DNA of 64,000 bases from Hevea brasiliensis (Eukaryota; Streptophyta; Magnoliopsida; Malpighiales; Euphorbiaceae). Shown here piece by piece: positions 11,051 to 23,712 of this stretch. The notes under the pieces were generated by a model. It was not told the DNA's origin and made no database searches. It was given only the letters and a program-made list of their open reading frames with translations. Each line of letters starts with the position of its first letter. The first letter of the stretch is position 1. The stretch is taken from contig NC_079505.1 in NCBI RefSeq assembly GCF_030052815.1, positions 64,043,309 through 64,107,308 on the forward strand, given 5' to 3'. Made by a program: the position numbers and the translations under genes.

Positions 11051-12779
11051 AGAGCCATTCATTACAATATCTTAGACCTATCTTCTCAAGATGTCGGTCT
11101 AACAGAACTTGTGACAAAAGCTTAGTGAATGGATCAGCTGAATTTTTAGCTGATGTTATTTTTCTGCATGGCTATATCGCCTTGCCCAACTATATCTCTG
11201 ATAATGTGGTAGTGCCTTTCTATGTGTTTGGATTTTGGGTGAGACCTTAGTTCCTTAGCCTGTATGACTGTTCCATTATTGTCACAGTGTAATGGAACTA
11301 CTGACTCAATGGAAGGAACTCGTAGAAGTTCATCACGAACTTCTTTATCCAAACAGCTTCCTTTGCAGATCATCGATGCAAAGAATATACTCACCTCGAG
11401 TGGAATCTGCAATCGTGCTCGCTTGGAACTCTTCCAACCGATCGCACCTCCATTACAAATGAACACATATCCAGAGGTAGACTTTCTATCATCGATATCT
11501 GATTGGAAATCAGAATCAGTATAACCATCCAATTGCAAGTCTCCACCTCCATAAATCAAGAATAAATCCTTAGTTCTTCTCAAGTACTTAAGGATAATCT
11601 TGACAGCTATCCAGTGTTCCAAACCTGGATTGGATTGATACCTGCTAGTCAAACTAACAGCATATGCGATATCCGGCCTAGTACACAACATTGCATACAT
11701 TAAACTTCCAATAGCCAAAGCATATGGAATCCTGGCCATCTTATCTCTTTCTTCAGGTATCTTTGGAGACATCTCTTTAGAAAGGAGGATACCATGTCTC
11801 ACTGGTAACAATCCTCTCTTGGAATCAAGCATGTTAAACCTCTTTAACACCTTTTCCAAGTATAGACTTTGGGATAAACCAATTATTCTTTTCGCTCTAT
11901 CTCTATAGATGCGAATCCCAAGAATATAGGTTGCCTCCCTTAAGTCTTTCATGGAGAATGTATTTGACAACCATACCATTATAGTCGTCAACATACCTGT
12001 ATCATTACCCATCAACAGTATGTCATCCACATATAAGACAAGGAAAGTGATAGCACTGTCACTAACCTTCTTATATACACATGGCTCATCCTCATTTTTG
12101 ATAAAACCAAAAGATTTAATGACTTCATCAAAACGGATGTTCCAACTCCTCGAAGCTTGTTTCAACCCATAAATGGATCGCTTTAGCTTGCATACCTTGG
12201 AACCATCTTGGGATTCAAATCCCTTAGGTTGTTCCATGAAAATGTTTTCTTCAATGTATCCATTGAGAAAAGTCGCTTTGACATCCATCCGCCAAATCTC
12301 ATAATCATAGTATGCACTATTGCTAATAAAATCCTAATTGATTTAAGCATGGCAACAAAGTAGAAAGTCTCCTCATAGTCTATTCCTTGCCTTTGGCGAA
12401 ACCCTTTCGCTACTAGCCTTGCCTTATAGGTCTCTACCTTTCCATCAGAACCAATTTTCTTCTTGAAAACCCATTTGTTCCCTATAGGTACAATACCTTC
12501 AGGTGGGTCAACAAGATCCCAAACTTGATTCTTATACATGGAATCAATCTCGAATTTCATAGCATCAATCCATTTTGAAGAGTCTATATCTGATATAGCT
12601 TCTTCATAGGTAAGTGGATCATCTCCATGATCTACTTCTTCATGAGTAGACAACTCTTGTTCTTCTTCATGAAGAAAACCATATCTCACTGGTGGGTGAG
12701 ATACCATGGTTGTTCTACGAGGAACAGCTGTAGATGTTTCATCAATGGGTATTGGTTGACTAAATGGATCTATATCCAT
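11051..12779 (-). pseudogene. Copia reverse transcriptase and RNase H (frameshifted)
   Basis: From 12779 downward: WIDAMKFEIDSM, NKWVFKKKIG and YKARLVAKGF are standard copia RT motifs. Near 12290-12320 the frame shifts, and MDVKATFLNG (first catalytic Asp) continues in another frame. LYVDDILLMG near 12040 holds the YVDD active site. YALAIGSLMYAM and TRPDIAYAVSL follow, then the RNase H motif YTDSDFQSDIDDRKSTSGY (about 11500). CDNNGTVIQAKE and HIERHYHIIRD lie near the end, and the last motif ADPFTK lies in another frame near 11130. A stop near 11051 ends pol beside the PPT. Confidence 0.85.
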
Positions 12780-13744
12780 CGATGCATTGGTTGGTCAGAA
12801 TTCTCCAATTCTAACTCTATTTGCCTTCCTTTGCCTCCTTCTTGAACTAACTGTTGTTCAAGAAATGTGGTATCTCTACTTATCACAACCTTTTGTGAAG
12901 TAGACAAATAAAATAATATCCAAAACTATCTTTTGGATATCCAACAAATCGACCTTTTTCTGATCTGGTCTCCAATTTATCAGTGTTCAGCTTTTTGATA
13001 TAAGCTGGACAAACCCAAATCTTAACATGCTTAAGACTTGGTTTTCTTCCATGCCATATCTCATAAGGTGTGGAAGAAACGATTTTGATGGAATCCTATT
13101 CGAATATATAAAGTGATTCTAATGCAAATCCCCAAAAGAGATTGGCATATCAAGATAGCTCATCATACTACGCACTACCATATCCAATAGGGTACGATTT
13201 CTCCTTCGAGATACACCATTTAGTGGCGTTCTGGAGGAGTCACCGAGAAACAATGCCATGCTCTCTCAAGTATTCATCAAATTCAGTACTCAAATATTCA
13301 CCTCCACGATCTGATCGAAGAGCTTTAATACTTTTTCCTGTTTGATTTTCTACTTCAGATTTAAATTCTTTGAACTTTTCAAAAGATTCATGTTTGTATT
13401 TCATCAAATACAAATACCCAAACCTTGATTTATCATCAGTAAAGGTAATAAAATAATGAAAACCCCTTCTAGCCATTTCTTTAAACGGACCACATACATC
13501 ACTATGTATTAGTTCCAAAATATTTTCAGCTCTTAGCCCTTGTCCAACAAAGGGTAATCTAGTCATTTTTACCTTGAAGGCAAGATTCACAAGTTGGAGT
13601 AGGCTCAGAGCCCAATGAGGATTGAATCCCCATTTTCTCCAATTTTGCAATCCTATCTTCTGCAACATGACATAACCTTAAGTGCCAAATATATTTTGAA
13701 CTTGAGTTGGTTTTCACCATGGCATTGCATTCATTTAGATTGCT
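12780..13744 (-). pseudogene. Copia GAG-pre-integrase and integrase (broken)
   Basis: Bases 13740-13560 hold the decayed zinc-binding N-terminal part, split between frames. LELIHSDVCGPF (first Asp) and ALRSDRGGEYLS (second Asp, about 13310) are clear. At about 13220 a stop and frame change follow. The third motif reads GVSRRRN where copia elements usually have GVSERRN, so the catalytic Glu is lost. The C-terminal part (about 13050-12900) includes LKHVKIWVCPAYIKK and GRFVGYPKDSFGYYF. This enzyme would insert the cDNA. Confidence 0.75.
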
Positions 13745-14581
13745 TTACTCTGGCAATGGAAACACTTTCCTATTGGCAATGGAAACACTTTCCTGCTGGC
13801 AGTGGAAACACTTTCCTTTGCCTTTATCAGCTTTAGTCTTCCTTTTCTGCTTAGCTATTTTCTTGGAAGGACCAGGAATCTGAGGTTTCTTTTTCTTATT
13901 GCCCTTCTTCTTGTTGGACTTTCCAGCAGAAGAAGATGCAACCAAAGCTACCTCTTTTCCTTTATTGCCTGGCATATTCTTTTGGGCAATAACCAGCATG
14001 TTGAGTAAACCAGCTAAGGTGCATTCCTGTTGAGTCATATGGAAATTTGTTACAAAATTCCCAAAAGACTCAGGAAGGGACTGAAGGATCAAATCCGTTA
14101 GTAGTTGGAAATCCATGTGGAAGTCAAGATGTTCCAATTGCTCAATCAGCCGAATCAACTTGTAGACATGATCTCCAACATTCTGTCCCTCAGACATCCT
14201 CATGCGGAATAGCTGCCTAGATATCTCATACCTAGCATTTCTGCTGTGCTCACCATACAACTCTTGTAGGTGAAGGAGGATCTCACTCGCACTCTGCATG
14301 TTCTCATGTTGCTTCTGTAACTCATTACTCATAGAAGCACGCATGTAACACTTAGCTCTCATATCATGCTCCTTCCACTTGTCCAAAGTTTCATGTTCCT
14401 CTTGTGTGGCCTCTGGAGGTAAGGGACCAGGAACATTTGAATCTAGAACATATCCTATATGTTCAAGGTTCAGGACAAGTTTCAAATTTCTTAGCCAATC
14501 AGACAGGTTAGGTCCTGTCAACCTATTGTGATCAAGTATGCTTGCAAGGATATTGGATGGTGGTGGTTGTTTTGTGCTCAT
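13745..14581 (-). pseudogene. Copia gag (UBN2-type), truncated at the zinc knuckle
   Basis: I chose the ATG at 14581-14579 (MSTKQPPPSN), as is typical for copia gag; the frame is open 22 codons further upstream. The body has the LYGEHSRNARYEISRQLF-type core, then LTDLILQSLPESF and a Lys-rich linker (KKKGNKKKKPQ). It reaches CFHCQQE, the first half of a CCHC knuckle. The knuckle is not completed. A 23-24 bp unit encoding KCFHC is present three times at about 13742-13815, throwing the frame off. Protease sequence is absent after it. Confidence 0.85.
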
Positions 14582-16348
14582 TATTATCAGAAAATTAATT
14601 GCAGAAATAACCAGATTAATTAGTAAATGTATCATGTAATTAACCAAATATGATTATGGTCTTTTAATCAAATTGGTCCTCCCACTAACTTAGCGAATCC
14701 TACACTTCCAAAGTAGAAAATGGAAATCCTAGTTGGATGGATTTCTAGTGGGTGATTGAATTCTTATAATTCTATTGATCATCCTCAGGTACATCCATTA
14801 TTGGAATTACAATAAACTATAAGTGAGCAACTCCTTGCCCATCACATCTCATGTGAGGTTCAATCCTTTACCTAGCCCCTAATGCTCAAAATCTCAGGTA
14901 CATCCATTATTGACTTATCTTGCATTAGTTAAGTTGATCCCATTGAGCCATAATTATGCAAATAATTTTAATGTCCTCAGGTATATCCAATATTGGCCAC
15001 CAAACCATTTACATATTTACAACATCTCATGCTTAACAATTATTCTTAAGAAAATCTCTTAAATAAATTGCATCTTATGCAACTATTTAAAATTTCTTAA
15101 AATAATTGCCCCAATGGAGGGCTTATGTTATAATTACTTTAATTATACCATTTCCAACTTAATCATTTGTTTGGAAGATTTTATAGCCATCCTAATTACT
15201 ATTAAGGTCTCACTTTGCACATTATCCATTTAGCATGCATATATCATATAATTGCATACATTCCCATACATCTCATGCATTCATGGATAAGCGAAATATG
15301 GTATGATCATAGACTTTCTAAGGGATTCAATTCGAGCCACCAAGAATTGAATCAGGCATTCCTAGGTGCATTTCATTCATTCATTTTACAAGAGTTGCTG
15401 AAGGAGTACATAATCAACACTTGATATTGAATTCCTCCCACTGGTCCCACCAATGCTCTTGACCTCCTTGAACTTCTTGCAATCCAATATTACATAGTAA
15501 TCCTTGGCATACCAAGGCGAATTTACAAGAACTTAAATAAATGAAATTACACCCCAAAAAATTATTACAAACTTAATAATACATGCCCAAAATAAATTAA
15601 AATAAATTAATTAATTTACAATCCCAAAGAAACATAAAAGAAATAAATCCAATCACATTGGTCTTTTATAGTCCATGATCATCCATCATGCATATCACTA
15701 TTTAACAATTAAATAAAACATACATACTTAAATTAAATTGAATATCTCATATTCAACTTAAAAATCCAGATTTGAATATGATTCAAATAAATTTAAAAAT
15801 TCAGATTTGAATCTCATTCAAACAAATTTAAAAATTCAGATTTGAATCACATTCAAACAACTTCAAAAATTCAGATTTGAATCACATTCAAACATTTTTT
15901 AAAAAATCATATTTGAATCACATTCAAATATTTTTTAAAATATCTGTTCTGATTTTTATTGAATCATTTTTAATAAATCAGCTTTTAATATGATTCAAAC
16001 AACTTTAAAAATTTAGATTTGAATCACATTCAAACAACTTTTAAAATTCAGATTTGAATCACATTCAAACAATTTTTAAAATTCTGATTTGAATCATAAT
16101 TTAATTGTGTGATTAAAACAACTAATTAAACACTTTAATTAGTCAAAGAATAGGCCTTAGATCATACAACAATTGCAGAATTAAAAGCCAAACCTTGAAC
16201 CACCCAAGGAACCATTGTTGCCGCCACCAATGGTGGCTTCACCATGTGTGACGCCACATCTCATGATCCAACCAGCAATGAATCTCTTGATCTCATGATC
16301 AAACACACAATTAAATTATATAATCAACAATCTAAATGGCAAATATAG
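14582..16348 (-). other. Copia untranslated leader with short repeats
   Basis: 1.77 kb separate gag from the PBS. I see no gene. Bases 14780-15000 repeat the phrase CCTCAGGTACATCCATTATT three times with changes. Bases 15762-16100 hold roughly eight degenerate copies of a 36-38 bp unit around AGATTTGAATCACATTCAAA, which is itself an imperfect palindrome (TTTGAAT/ATTCAAA). The leader would contain the packaging signal. Confidence 0.7.
15762..16100. repeat. Degenerate tandem repeat in copia leader
   Basis: The unit is about 36-38 bp, with the core TTTGAATCACATTCAAACAA repeated and an AT-rich linker. A diverged stretch at 15935-15990 interrupts the array. Each unit can fold as a short hairpin. 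Confidence 0.75.
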
Positions 16349-16362
16349 TGGCTCTGATACCA
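16349..16362 (-). other. Copia primer binding site (initiator tRNA-Met type)
   Basis: On the minus strand TGGTATCAGAGCCA lies 2 bases inside the 5' LTR. This is the standard plant PBS complementary to the 3' end of initiator tRNA-Met. Confidence 0.9.
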
Positions 16363-16364
16363 AT

Positions 16365-18463
16365 TGTAGGAACGGAAGCGTGAAAAACACAAGTTTATAG
16401 CATTGAATTCAAAAATTTTCACCTAGGGTCACATGCACTATGCAAGATTTATTTTTATCTATTTGATTTCAATGATAAACAACATATTAAAACTCTTTTA
16501 ATATGTTTTTGGATCTGTATTTGCCATTTAAGATTTTAAAATTAATCAGATTAATTTTAGAACCCTAGATTAAATCAAGAACAATTACACTAACCTCTTG
16601 ATGTGTCATGCGTGTCTGCGCCTTTGAGATCGTCTTGAGGACACCAGATGTTGTCCCTCTAGCTTGTCCACACCAAGAACACCTATGGCAGCCCTTGAAC
16701 AGCTTCTAAAGCCTTTTCTATTAATTAGAAATTCAAGTTCTTCCTTTTAAGAGATTAAAGATATAAACAGGACACTAGAAACAATTTCTAGCGTTCTTAA
16801 TTCAAGAGATTGATGGCTAATCTCTTTGAATTGATGAGAGATGAAGAGAAGTAGCTGGAGAGGCTCAAAGTGGCGTGACAATTGAGAGGAGAGGCTGCTG
16901 GTTATGTTTTCTTTTCATAACCACACTTAAATAGCTAGGTTAACACATTAAACCCTAGCCACATGTCACCTTTTGATTAGCTCTAGATTTAAGTGACCCA
17001 ATCACATTGTGCCAAGTGTCAAACCTATATTTAATCTTGATTTTAATCATCTTACATGATTAAAAAATATTTGGCAAGCTTATGTGTTATGCCATGTGTC
17101 ACCATCTCATGGTGCCACGTGTCACACTGCAAAATGACCAAAATGCCCCTGTGTCTTAATTTTGAGTTCTTAACCCAAAATAATTATTTTCTTCTTCTAA
17201 TTAATTTATATCAAATATAAATTAATTAATTAATCTCTATTAATTAATTTCTCATCAATTAAATTCATATTTAAACACTTTAAATATAAATTTAATTTAT
17301 ACTACACATCCAATAATCTAGATTTGGTTTCAAGTCATGCTAGGGACTTTGCAATTTTATTGCAAACCAAATCTATTTAATTAATCAATTAAACTCTTTA
17401 ATTAATTAATTAAATCATATTTAAATAGGTGATAACTTGTGTATGTGTGTGACTTACTAGGCTCATCACTAATTGGCAATGAGACATGATATCAACTCTT
17501 AATATCATCGAACTCTTTCTTACCATAAATGATTTCTCTAAATCATTTTATGAACCTCATAGACCATGGTTAATACCTAGCATAGCATGCCATGGCCACC
17601 CAATTAGTAATAAGGTTTACCTTAAATGAACCTATAATCATATGTTACCATGCACTAGAATCTCTGTTACAAAATCCCAACTCAAATTTGAGTCATGGTT
17701 TATGTCAAACTCCATTTGCTATGAATATTATGTTCTCTTTTAATTCCAGTTCTTGATTAAAAGATTTTTCTCATCGAAACTCTTTTACGAATAAATCTAT
17801 CTGTCTGGCCAGAACTTGAAACATCAAGAACAATTAAATGAATATAGGATTTTAACTCTATTTACTTAGAGGAACAGATTCCATCTTGATCAACACCTAC
17901 CTCCATATATAACTAGCAGAGCCAACACATGCCCATATACCCATACATAGTACAAGTATGAAAGCAAGATCAAACTCAAACTACCTATATACAAGATAAT
18001 CTGTGCTATCTCAGTCTAAAGATTATATGCAATCGATATGATTTATGACAAAACATTGACAAGAGTAAACTCCATGTGCTTGTCATAAGTGTCACTGGTT
18101 CGGCCTACTTATCATTTATAAGTGCCTATCAAGTTTGTTATATGGCATGAGACTCACCATTCCATCTTATTTATATCTCATATAAATAACTTGGGAACAA
18201 ACATGAATACAATCTTTCTGGATAAGTCATGTCCTTATTATGAAGTATCCTCGATTGTGAACCTATTTATGATACTTTGTGCTAGAAATATTGTCACTCA
18301 TATTCTTAACAACTTAAGAATAATATTTCTAACAAAATATCAATGGACCTTTTCTATTACACATAAATATATTATGTAAACGGAAAAGTGGAAATGCCTT
18401 TTATTATTAAAAATATGTACAAGATACATACTAAATGATATGCTCTAGGGCATACTACTAACA
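16365..18463 (-). repeat. Copia 5' LTR (right copy)
   Basis: This is the pair of 8932-11034, with the same TGTAGGAACG start and TACTAACA end. It carries the promoter for the minus-strand element. High similarity to its partner suggests a recent insertion, although many differences may be base-calling artefacts. Confidence 0.95.
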
Positions 18464-18468
18464 GTTCT
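18464..18468. repeat. Target site duplication GTTCT (right) of copia element
   Basis: Identical to 8927-8931. Confidence 0.95.
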
Positions 18469-18992
18469 CTTATAACTCCCTCCATGGGATTTTGAGTTCT
18501 CATGGTGGTGGAAGAACTTTAGGGTTACTATTGTGGGGGGGTAAATGGGATATGGGTTGTACAATAGGAAGTAAGGTGGGTACGGTATAAAAGGAATATT
18601 AGGGGCAGCTCATAAACTCAGGATTTCCAAAACTTCCCTGTTACAAGTATTGATACCCAAGCCCATACTCTCGTTCTAGTTATGGAGGATATATGAAATC
18701 AAACTCATCTCTTCCTTCCTCAAATCTATCTTCTCCCATCCTTCCCACACTAGAAAGCTCGAGATTCTCATGTTGTTGGGAGAAGCCGTAAGAACTCCTT
18801 TATGCATCTATAGACATTGTAGGTGCCTGTGCAGTCTCCCTACTAACTTCAAAGGACCTTACCTCTCAAAGATTCTCCCCTTCCACCTCTGCTTGCTCTT
18901 ATCCCAAAAACAGAGTTAGCAGGTACTGCTCCAATACCCTCATTCTCGAGTGGAGCACTGGTCAACCTAGCAGACCATCTTGAACCTCGCAT
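18469..18992 (-). pseudogene. Gypsy gag N-terminal part
   Basis: The minus-strand ATG at 18992-18990 starts MRGSRWSARLTSAPLENEG, a basic N-terminus like other gypsy gag proteins. It is preceded by the pyrimidine-rich TTTGCTTTCAG. The coding sequence then degrades toward 18469, where the copia element interrupts it. The rest continues at 8926. Bases 18993-19228 are leader with no visible gene. Confidence 0.55.
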
Positions 18993-19228
18993 TTCTGAAA
19001 GCAAACAAGAAGTGTTGAGCACATAAAAAGTTTATGTGCATTCACATGAACACACAACACATAATCAAACATAACATGAAACCTAAAATGCACATAACAT
19101 TCATCACATAACATATAGGGACTCAACCATATTGGACATGTATTTTCCAAACTGTGCTAGTCAACATACTTCCTTTCACCTCTCTTTTATACTTTTACTA
19201 GCATCTAGATCTACTCATCTAACCTAGG

Positions 19229-19241
19229 GCTTTGATACCAA
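19229..19241 (-). other. Primer binding site of minus-strand gypsy element
   Basis: The minus strand reads TTGGTATCAAAGC directly inside the LTR end (…CATTACA at 19245). It matches the Met-type PBS with one change from TGGTATCAGAGC. Confidence 0.75.
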
Positions 19242-20227
19242 CTTTGTAATGACCCAAACCAAAGGCCGTTATTGGTATTAGGGATTGGGTCAGCTTAAGG
19301 CTGCCAAAATCATAGCAAGCCTAAAACCTAAAAAACATACATACATTCCGGCATCTCACCATTCAAACATACTTTAAACCATTATACCTTAGTCTTTTCA
19401 TCAATACATAAGCATCCTTAACATAAAAATGGCTCATAATTTAAACCTTAACATATATAAGATCCAAAGTGTAATGGTTTTATATGCATACTACCACAAA
19501 GAGATAACATAACATATACATCATCATACTTGATAATATTACATAACTCCAATTTTTTTTAATCACCAGCATAGTGCTATCCATTCATAGATTACATGTC
19601 CATCTACCCATACATCAGACATAAAGAGAAAGGTTAAAACTACCCCTAATGCTTTCTCTTCAAAGAACTCTTTTAGTCCTGCAACCCTGTATCTAGGAGT
19701 TAGGGGAATGGGGTAAGCTTACACAAGCTCAGTGAGTAAACTAAGCAATCAATAATTATATCATTCATTCACACATGTGTAATGCATCATTCACGTGGGT
19801 TTTCACATCACAAACATTTTACGTAAGGTGGACATTATCACCAGTAACTCCCTAAACTTTCCTTTAAAACATAATCTGTGTCATGTACCCTGGGGTAACT
19901 TACAGATCTCCCTTGAAAGGCAATTTAAAGATCTACCCATGAGATTTACTTATGGATCCATAACATTGATAATTTTACATAGTCATAATATGGGGGGAGT
20001 CAGTGGGTCATCCAACATCCATCAATGAACCAACAATAAATTATGCAATTATGCAACATCTTTATGTTCTAGATGCATACATCCTAAATAAACATGACAT
20101 GATACATGAGGATGCTCATTAATTACCTATAAATTATTTTCATTTTATTAAGGTTAGATTTACTCACCTCTTATAGCCTATCAACACTTTACTCAAACAG
20201 GAGCTATCCTCGAATCCTTATCCTTCC

Positions 20228-20232
20228 GAGTT
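20228..20232. repeat. Target site duplication of nested solo LTR (left, GAGTT)
   Basis: GAGTT here pairs with GAGTC at 22393-22397, with one mismatch. The same family's uninterrupted copy reads CCGAGTCCCTC at 21193, which shows the original target. Confidence 0.8.
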
Positions 20233-22392
20233 TGCAATGACTCAAACCAAGGACTGTTACCGACACTAGGGATTGGGTCAGCTTAAGGCTGCTGAAACTC
20301 AAAGCAAGCCTCAAACCTGTGAAACATATACATTCTTACACCTCACCATCTTAACATACATCAAACCATTACAATTTAGTTTTGTCATCAATATATAAAC
20401 ATTCATAACATAAAAATGGTTCATAATTTGAACCTTAACATACATAAGATCCAAAGTGTAATGGTTCAACATGCATACCCTCAAAAGGGTTTACACAACA
20501 TAAACATCATTATGCTTAAACAATTATTACATTTTTCTTTAAATCACCAGCACAGTACTATCCATTTATAAGTTACATGTCCATTTACCCATACATCATA
20601 CACAAAGAAGGGCTAAGACTACCTTTGAAACTCTCTCTTAAAGAACTCTTCTAATCTTATAACCCTACGCCTAGGGGTTAGGGAAATGGGGTAAGCTTAT
20701 ACAAGCTCAGTGAGTAAACTAACCATCATTAATTTCATCATCCATTCATACCTGTGCAATGCATCATTCACATGGATTTTCACATCACAAACATTTCACG
20801 TAAAATGGACATTATCACCAATAACTCCCTAAACTTTCCTTTTAAACATAACCCGTGTCATATACCTAGGGGCAACTATCAGATCTCTCTTGAAGGGCAA
20901 CGTCAAGATCTCCCCTTAGGATTTACATATGGATCCATAACATTACATAACATAACATGGGGGGAGTAATGGGTCATCCAATGTCCATCAATGCACTAAC
21001 AGTAATTTATGCAATTATGTAACATCTTTGTGTTCTAGATGCATACATCTTAAATAAATATGACATGATGCATGAGGATGCTCATTAATTACCTGTAAAT
21101 AGTTTTTATTTTACTAAGGTTAGAGTTACTCACCTCTTGTAGCTTATTAACCTCCTTACTCGAATGGAAACTATCCTTAGATCCTTACTCTTCCGAGTCC
21201 CTCAAGTCTAATCCTATAAATTCAGACCCTATAGTGTTATACAAGGCTCTAAAACTCTATACACAATATAAACATCCTATTCTAGGCCCTTAGGAACCAT
21301 AAAATTAGATTTTAGAACCTTAAAATCAAAGGAGAAAATAAATGGGTAGAACCAAGTTCGACTGCCGAACCTTAGAATGTTAAATGCCCATTTTGGGCAG
21401 TAGCCACTGTGGCTACCAAAGTCTAGGACTTCAATTGACGAACCTAGAAAACTTCCATATTTTCTGAGAAAATGCAAGCTTCAGCTGCCAAACCTCTGGC
21501 TTTTGGTAGCTGAACCTGGGAATTTTTGGAATTCCCAAGTTGAAAACCTATAAATCCATTCTCCCAAAAGCCTTAAAACTCATTTCAAATTTCCAAAACA
21601 CAATCTCATCACATAAATACATCTATAGGGCCTAGAACAACTAGAAAATATGCTTAAAACCCACATATATTAATTAAAACTTTAAATCCTAGGTTTCTCC
21701 AAAACCCAACATGCATAAACTTCATAAAAAACTTAACTTAAAATAACTTTTCATGAAATTAAAGCTTTAAAAACCTAATTCCTCATCAACTGTCTTAGAT
21801 CTATCTATTAGATTAAGAAGAAAAGAAGGTTACCTCTTTTCCTGGAGCTTGAAGGTGAGAGAACCAAAGCCTCAAAGCTTGAATCTGCTCTTTCCCACTT
21901 TCAAATGGAAGAATCCACCTTTGGATCTTCAAAACTCAAAGGGATCTCTTGAAAGAGCCTCTTGCATGCCCTAAAATTGAGAGAGAGAGGAAAGAAGAAA
22001 AATCCTAAGTGTTTTGAATTGAAAAAGAGTTGTGGTCCCTTTTATTCCCTTGACAGTAAGGGGACTTTTGGCTACCAAAGTTCAAACTTTCGATTGTAGG
22101 AGTCGATTCTGCCCAAATGAGCATTTGAACCATAAAAGGGGCCTCAACTGCTGAAAGTTTGTCCTTCATCTATCGAAACTCCTTCTACCCAAAACAACTT
22201 CTTTAAAACTTTTAAAGAACAAAACTCTTCAAACATTTTTTATTCTTAAATACATTTTGAACATTCTAAACACACATACATGAACATATTCTCTCCTCTT
22301 ATTGCCACTCTCAGGTTAGTGAAGTCTCACTCATCATCTAAATATTTTGTCAAGGATAGATATTCTAACATCAAAAAATGGCAGGTGTTACA
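20233..22392 (-). mobile_element. Solo LTR of the same gypsy family inside its own LTR (2160 bp)
   Basis: It starts TGCAATGACTC (TGTAATG with one change) and ends AGGTGTTACA. It is flanked by GAGTT/GAGTC. It aligns block by block with the surrounding LTR: 20236 onward with 19248 onward, and 21197-22392 with 22393-23712. There is no internal region, so it is a solo LTR left after LTR-LTR recombination. Confidence 0.85.
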
Positions 22393-23712
22393 GAGTCCCT
22401 CAAGCCTGATCCTATAAAATCGAACCCTAGAGTGTTATACAAGGTTTTAAAAATCTATACATATCATAAACATCCTATTCTAGGCTCTTAAGGACCATGA
22501 AACCATATTTTGGAACCTTAGAAAAGAAGGGAGAAAAAGTCAGGCATAACCCTCTTTAATTGCTGAAGTCCTAAACTTTGGCTACCAAAGTCTTAAGCTT
22601 CAGACAACACTTTTGTCTAGTGCTAACTGCCGAACCTAAAAAATTTTCTAGATTTTCTAAGAAACTATATTTTTTTGCTGCCGAACCTCTAGCTTTCAAC
22701 AGTCGAACATGGGAATTTCTAAAATTCTCAAGTTGAAAACTTACAGATTCCTTCTCCCATCAACACCCAAACTCATTTCAAAGTTCTAAAACACAATCCC
22801 ATCACATATACACATCTTTGAGGCCTAAAATAATTTGAAAACATGTTTAATACCCACATACATTAATCAAAAACTCAAATCCTACAATTCCCCCAAATCC
22901 AACTTAGCATATACATGGATTTCTTCAAATCCATCAAGGCAAACTAGCCATTTAAGGCCCATAACACTTAAATATAACTATTCTAACCATAAAACATACA
23001 ACTTCAATAGAAGACCACAAAACCCTAACCCTAACATGCATAAATTTCCCCAAAAACTTAAAATAACTTTTCATGAAATTAAAGTTATATAAATATAATT
23101 CCTCATCAACTTTCTTAAATCTACTCTTAGATCAAGAAGAAAAGAAGGTTACCTCCTTTCTTAGAGCTTAGAGGTGAGAGGACCAAAACATCAAAACTTG
23201 AATATACTCTTTCACGCTTCTAAATGGAAGAATCCACCTCCAGGCCTTAAAAAACTCAAGGAAATCTCTTCAAAGAGCTCCTTGTATGGCCCAAAGTTGA
23301 GAGAGATAGGAAAGAAGAAAACCCTAAGTGTTTTTGCAACAAAAATAAGCTTTGGACCTTTTTTATACCCTCTCTATCGAGGGACTTTCGGTTGTTGAAA
23401 GTTCAACTTACGGCTGTCGAAGTCTATTCTGTCCAAAAAAGCTTCTAGGTAGGAAAAAGGGCTTTGACTGCAAAAAATCCATACTTCGGCTGCCGAAACT
23501 CGTTTTGCCAGAAACCCTTACTTAAAACCTTTTTAGAAATAAAAGCTTTAAAATATTTTTCTTTCTTAAATACATTTTGAACATTTCAAACCCACATACA
23601 TGAACATACTTTCACCCCTTATCGCCACACCTTTGTTAGCAAAGTTTTACTTTTTACTAAAATATTCTGTCAAGGACAGATATTACAACATTGAAAAATA
23701 GCGAGTATTACA

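Larger units (their letters stand above)
8932..18463 (-). mobile_element. Ty1/copia element, complete LTR to LTR but coding-defective
   Basis: The LTRs are 8932-11034 and 16365-18463, flanked by a perfect GTTCT duplication. The internal order on the minus strand is PBS, leader, gag, integrase, RT, RNase H, PPT. Integrase before RT defines Ty1/copia. The protease between gag and integrase is missing and there are several frameshifts. The 2.1 kb LTRs are long for copia. I do not assign a lineage. Confidence 0.95.
7606..23712 (-). mobile_element. Minus-strand Ty3/gypsy element remnant (5' LTR, PBS, gag, protease; pol missing)
   Basis: Read right to left: LTR (23712 to 19245, interrupted by a solo LTR), a Met-type PBS, gag N-terminus (18992-18469), a copia insertion, gag C-terminus with CCHC knuckle, protease motif, then an abrupt end at 7606 against a Tekay LTR terminus. 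RT, RNase H, integrase and the 3' LTR are absent. The gag core and knuckle style suggest a chromovirus-like gypsy element, but the clade is not resolved. Confidence 0.75.
19245..23712 (-). repeat. 5' LTR of minus-strand gypsy element, split by a solo LTR
   Basis: The + strand starts TGTAATGACCC at 19245 and ends GAGTATTACA at 23712. Sequence blocks run a (19245-20232), a' and b (inside the insertion), b' (22398-23712). Removing 20233-22392 plus one TSD leaves one LTR of about 2.3 kb in order a-b'. The LTR carries several GCTGCCGAA-type words. Open frames at 19795 and 20754 are the two copies of block a, not genes. Confidence 0.85.

Noticed and set aside
19795..20028. Pair of similar open frames (also 20754-20969) suggesting a gene family
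   Set aside because: They are the two copies of LTR block a (outer LTR and nested solo LTR).
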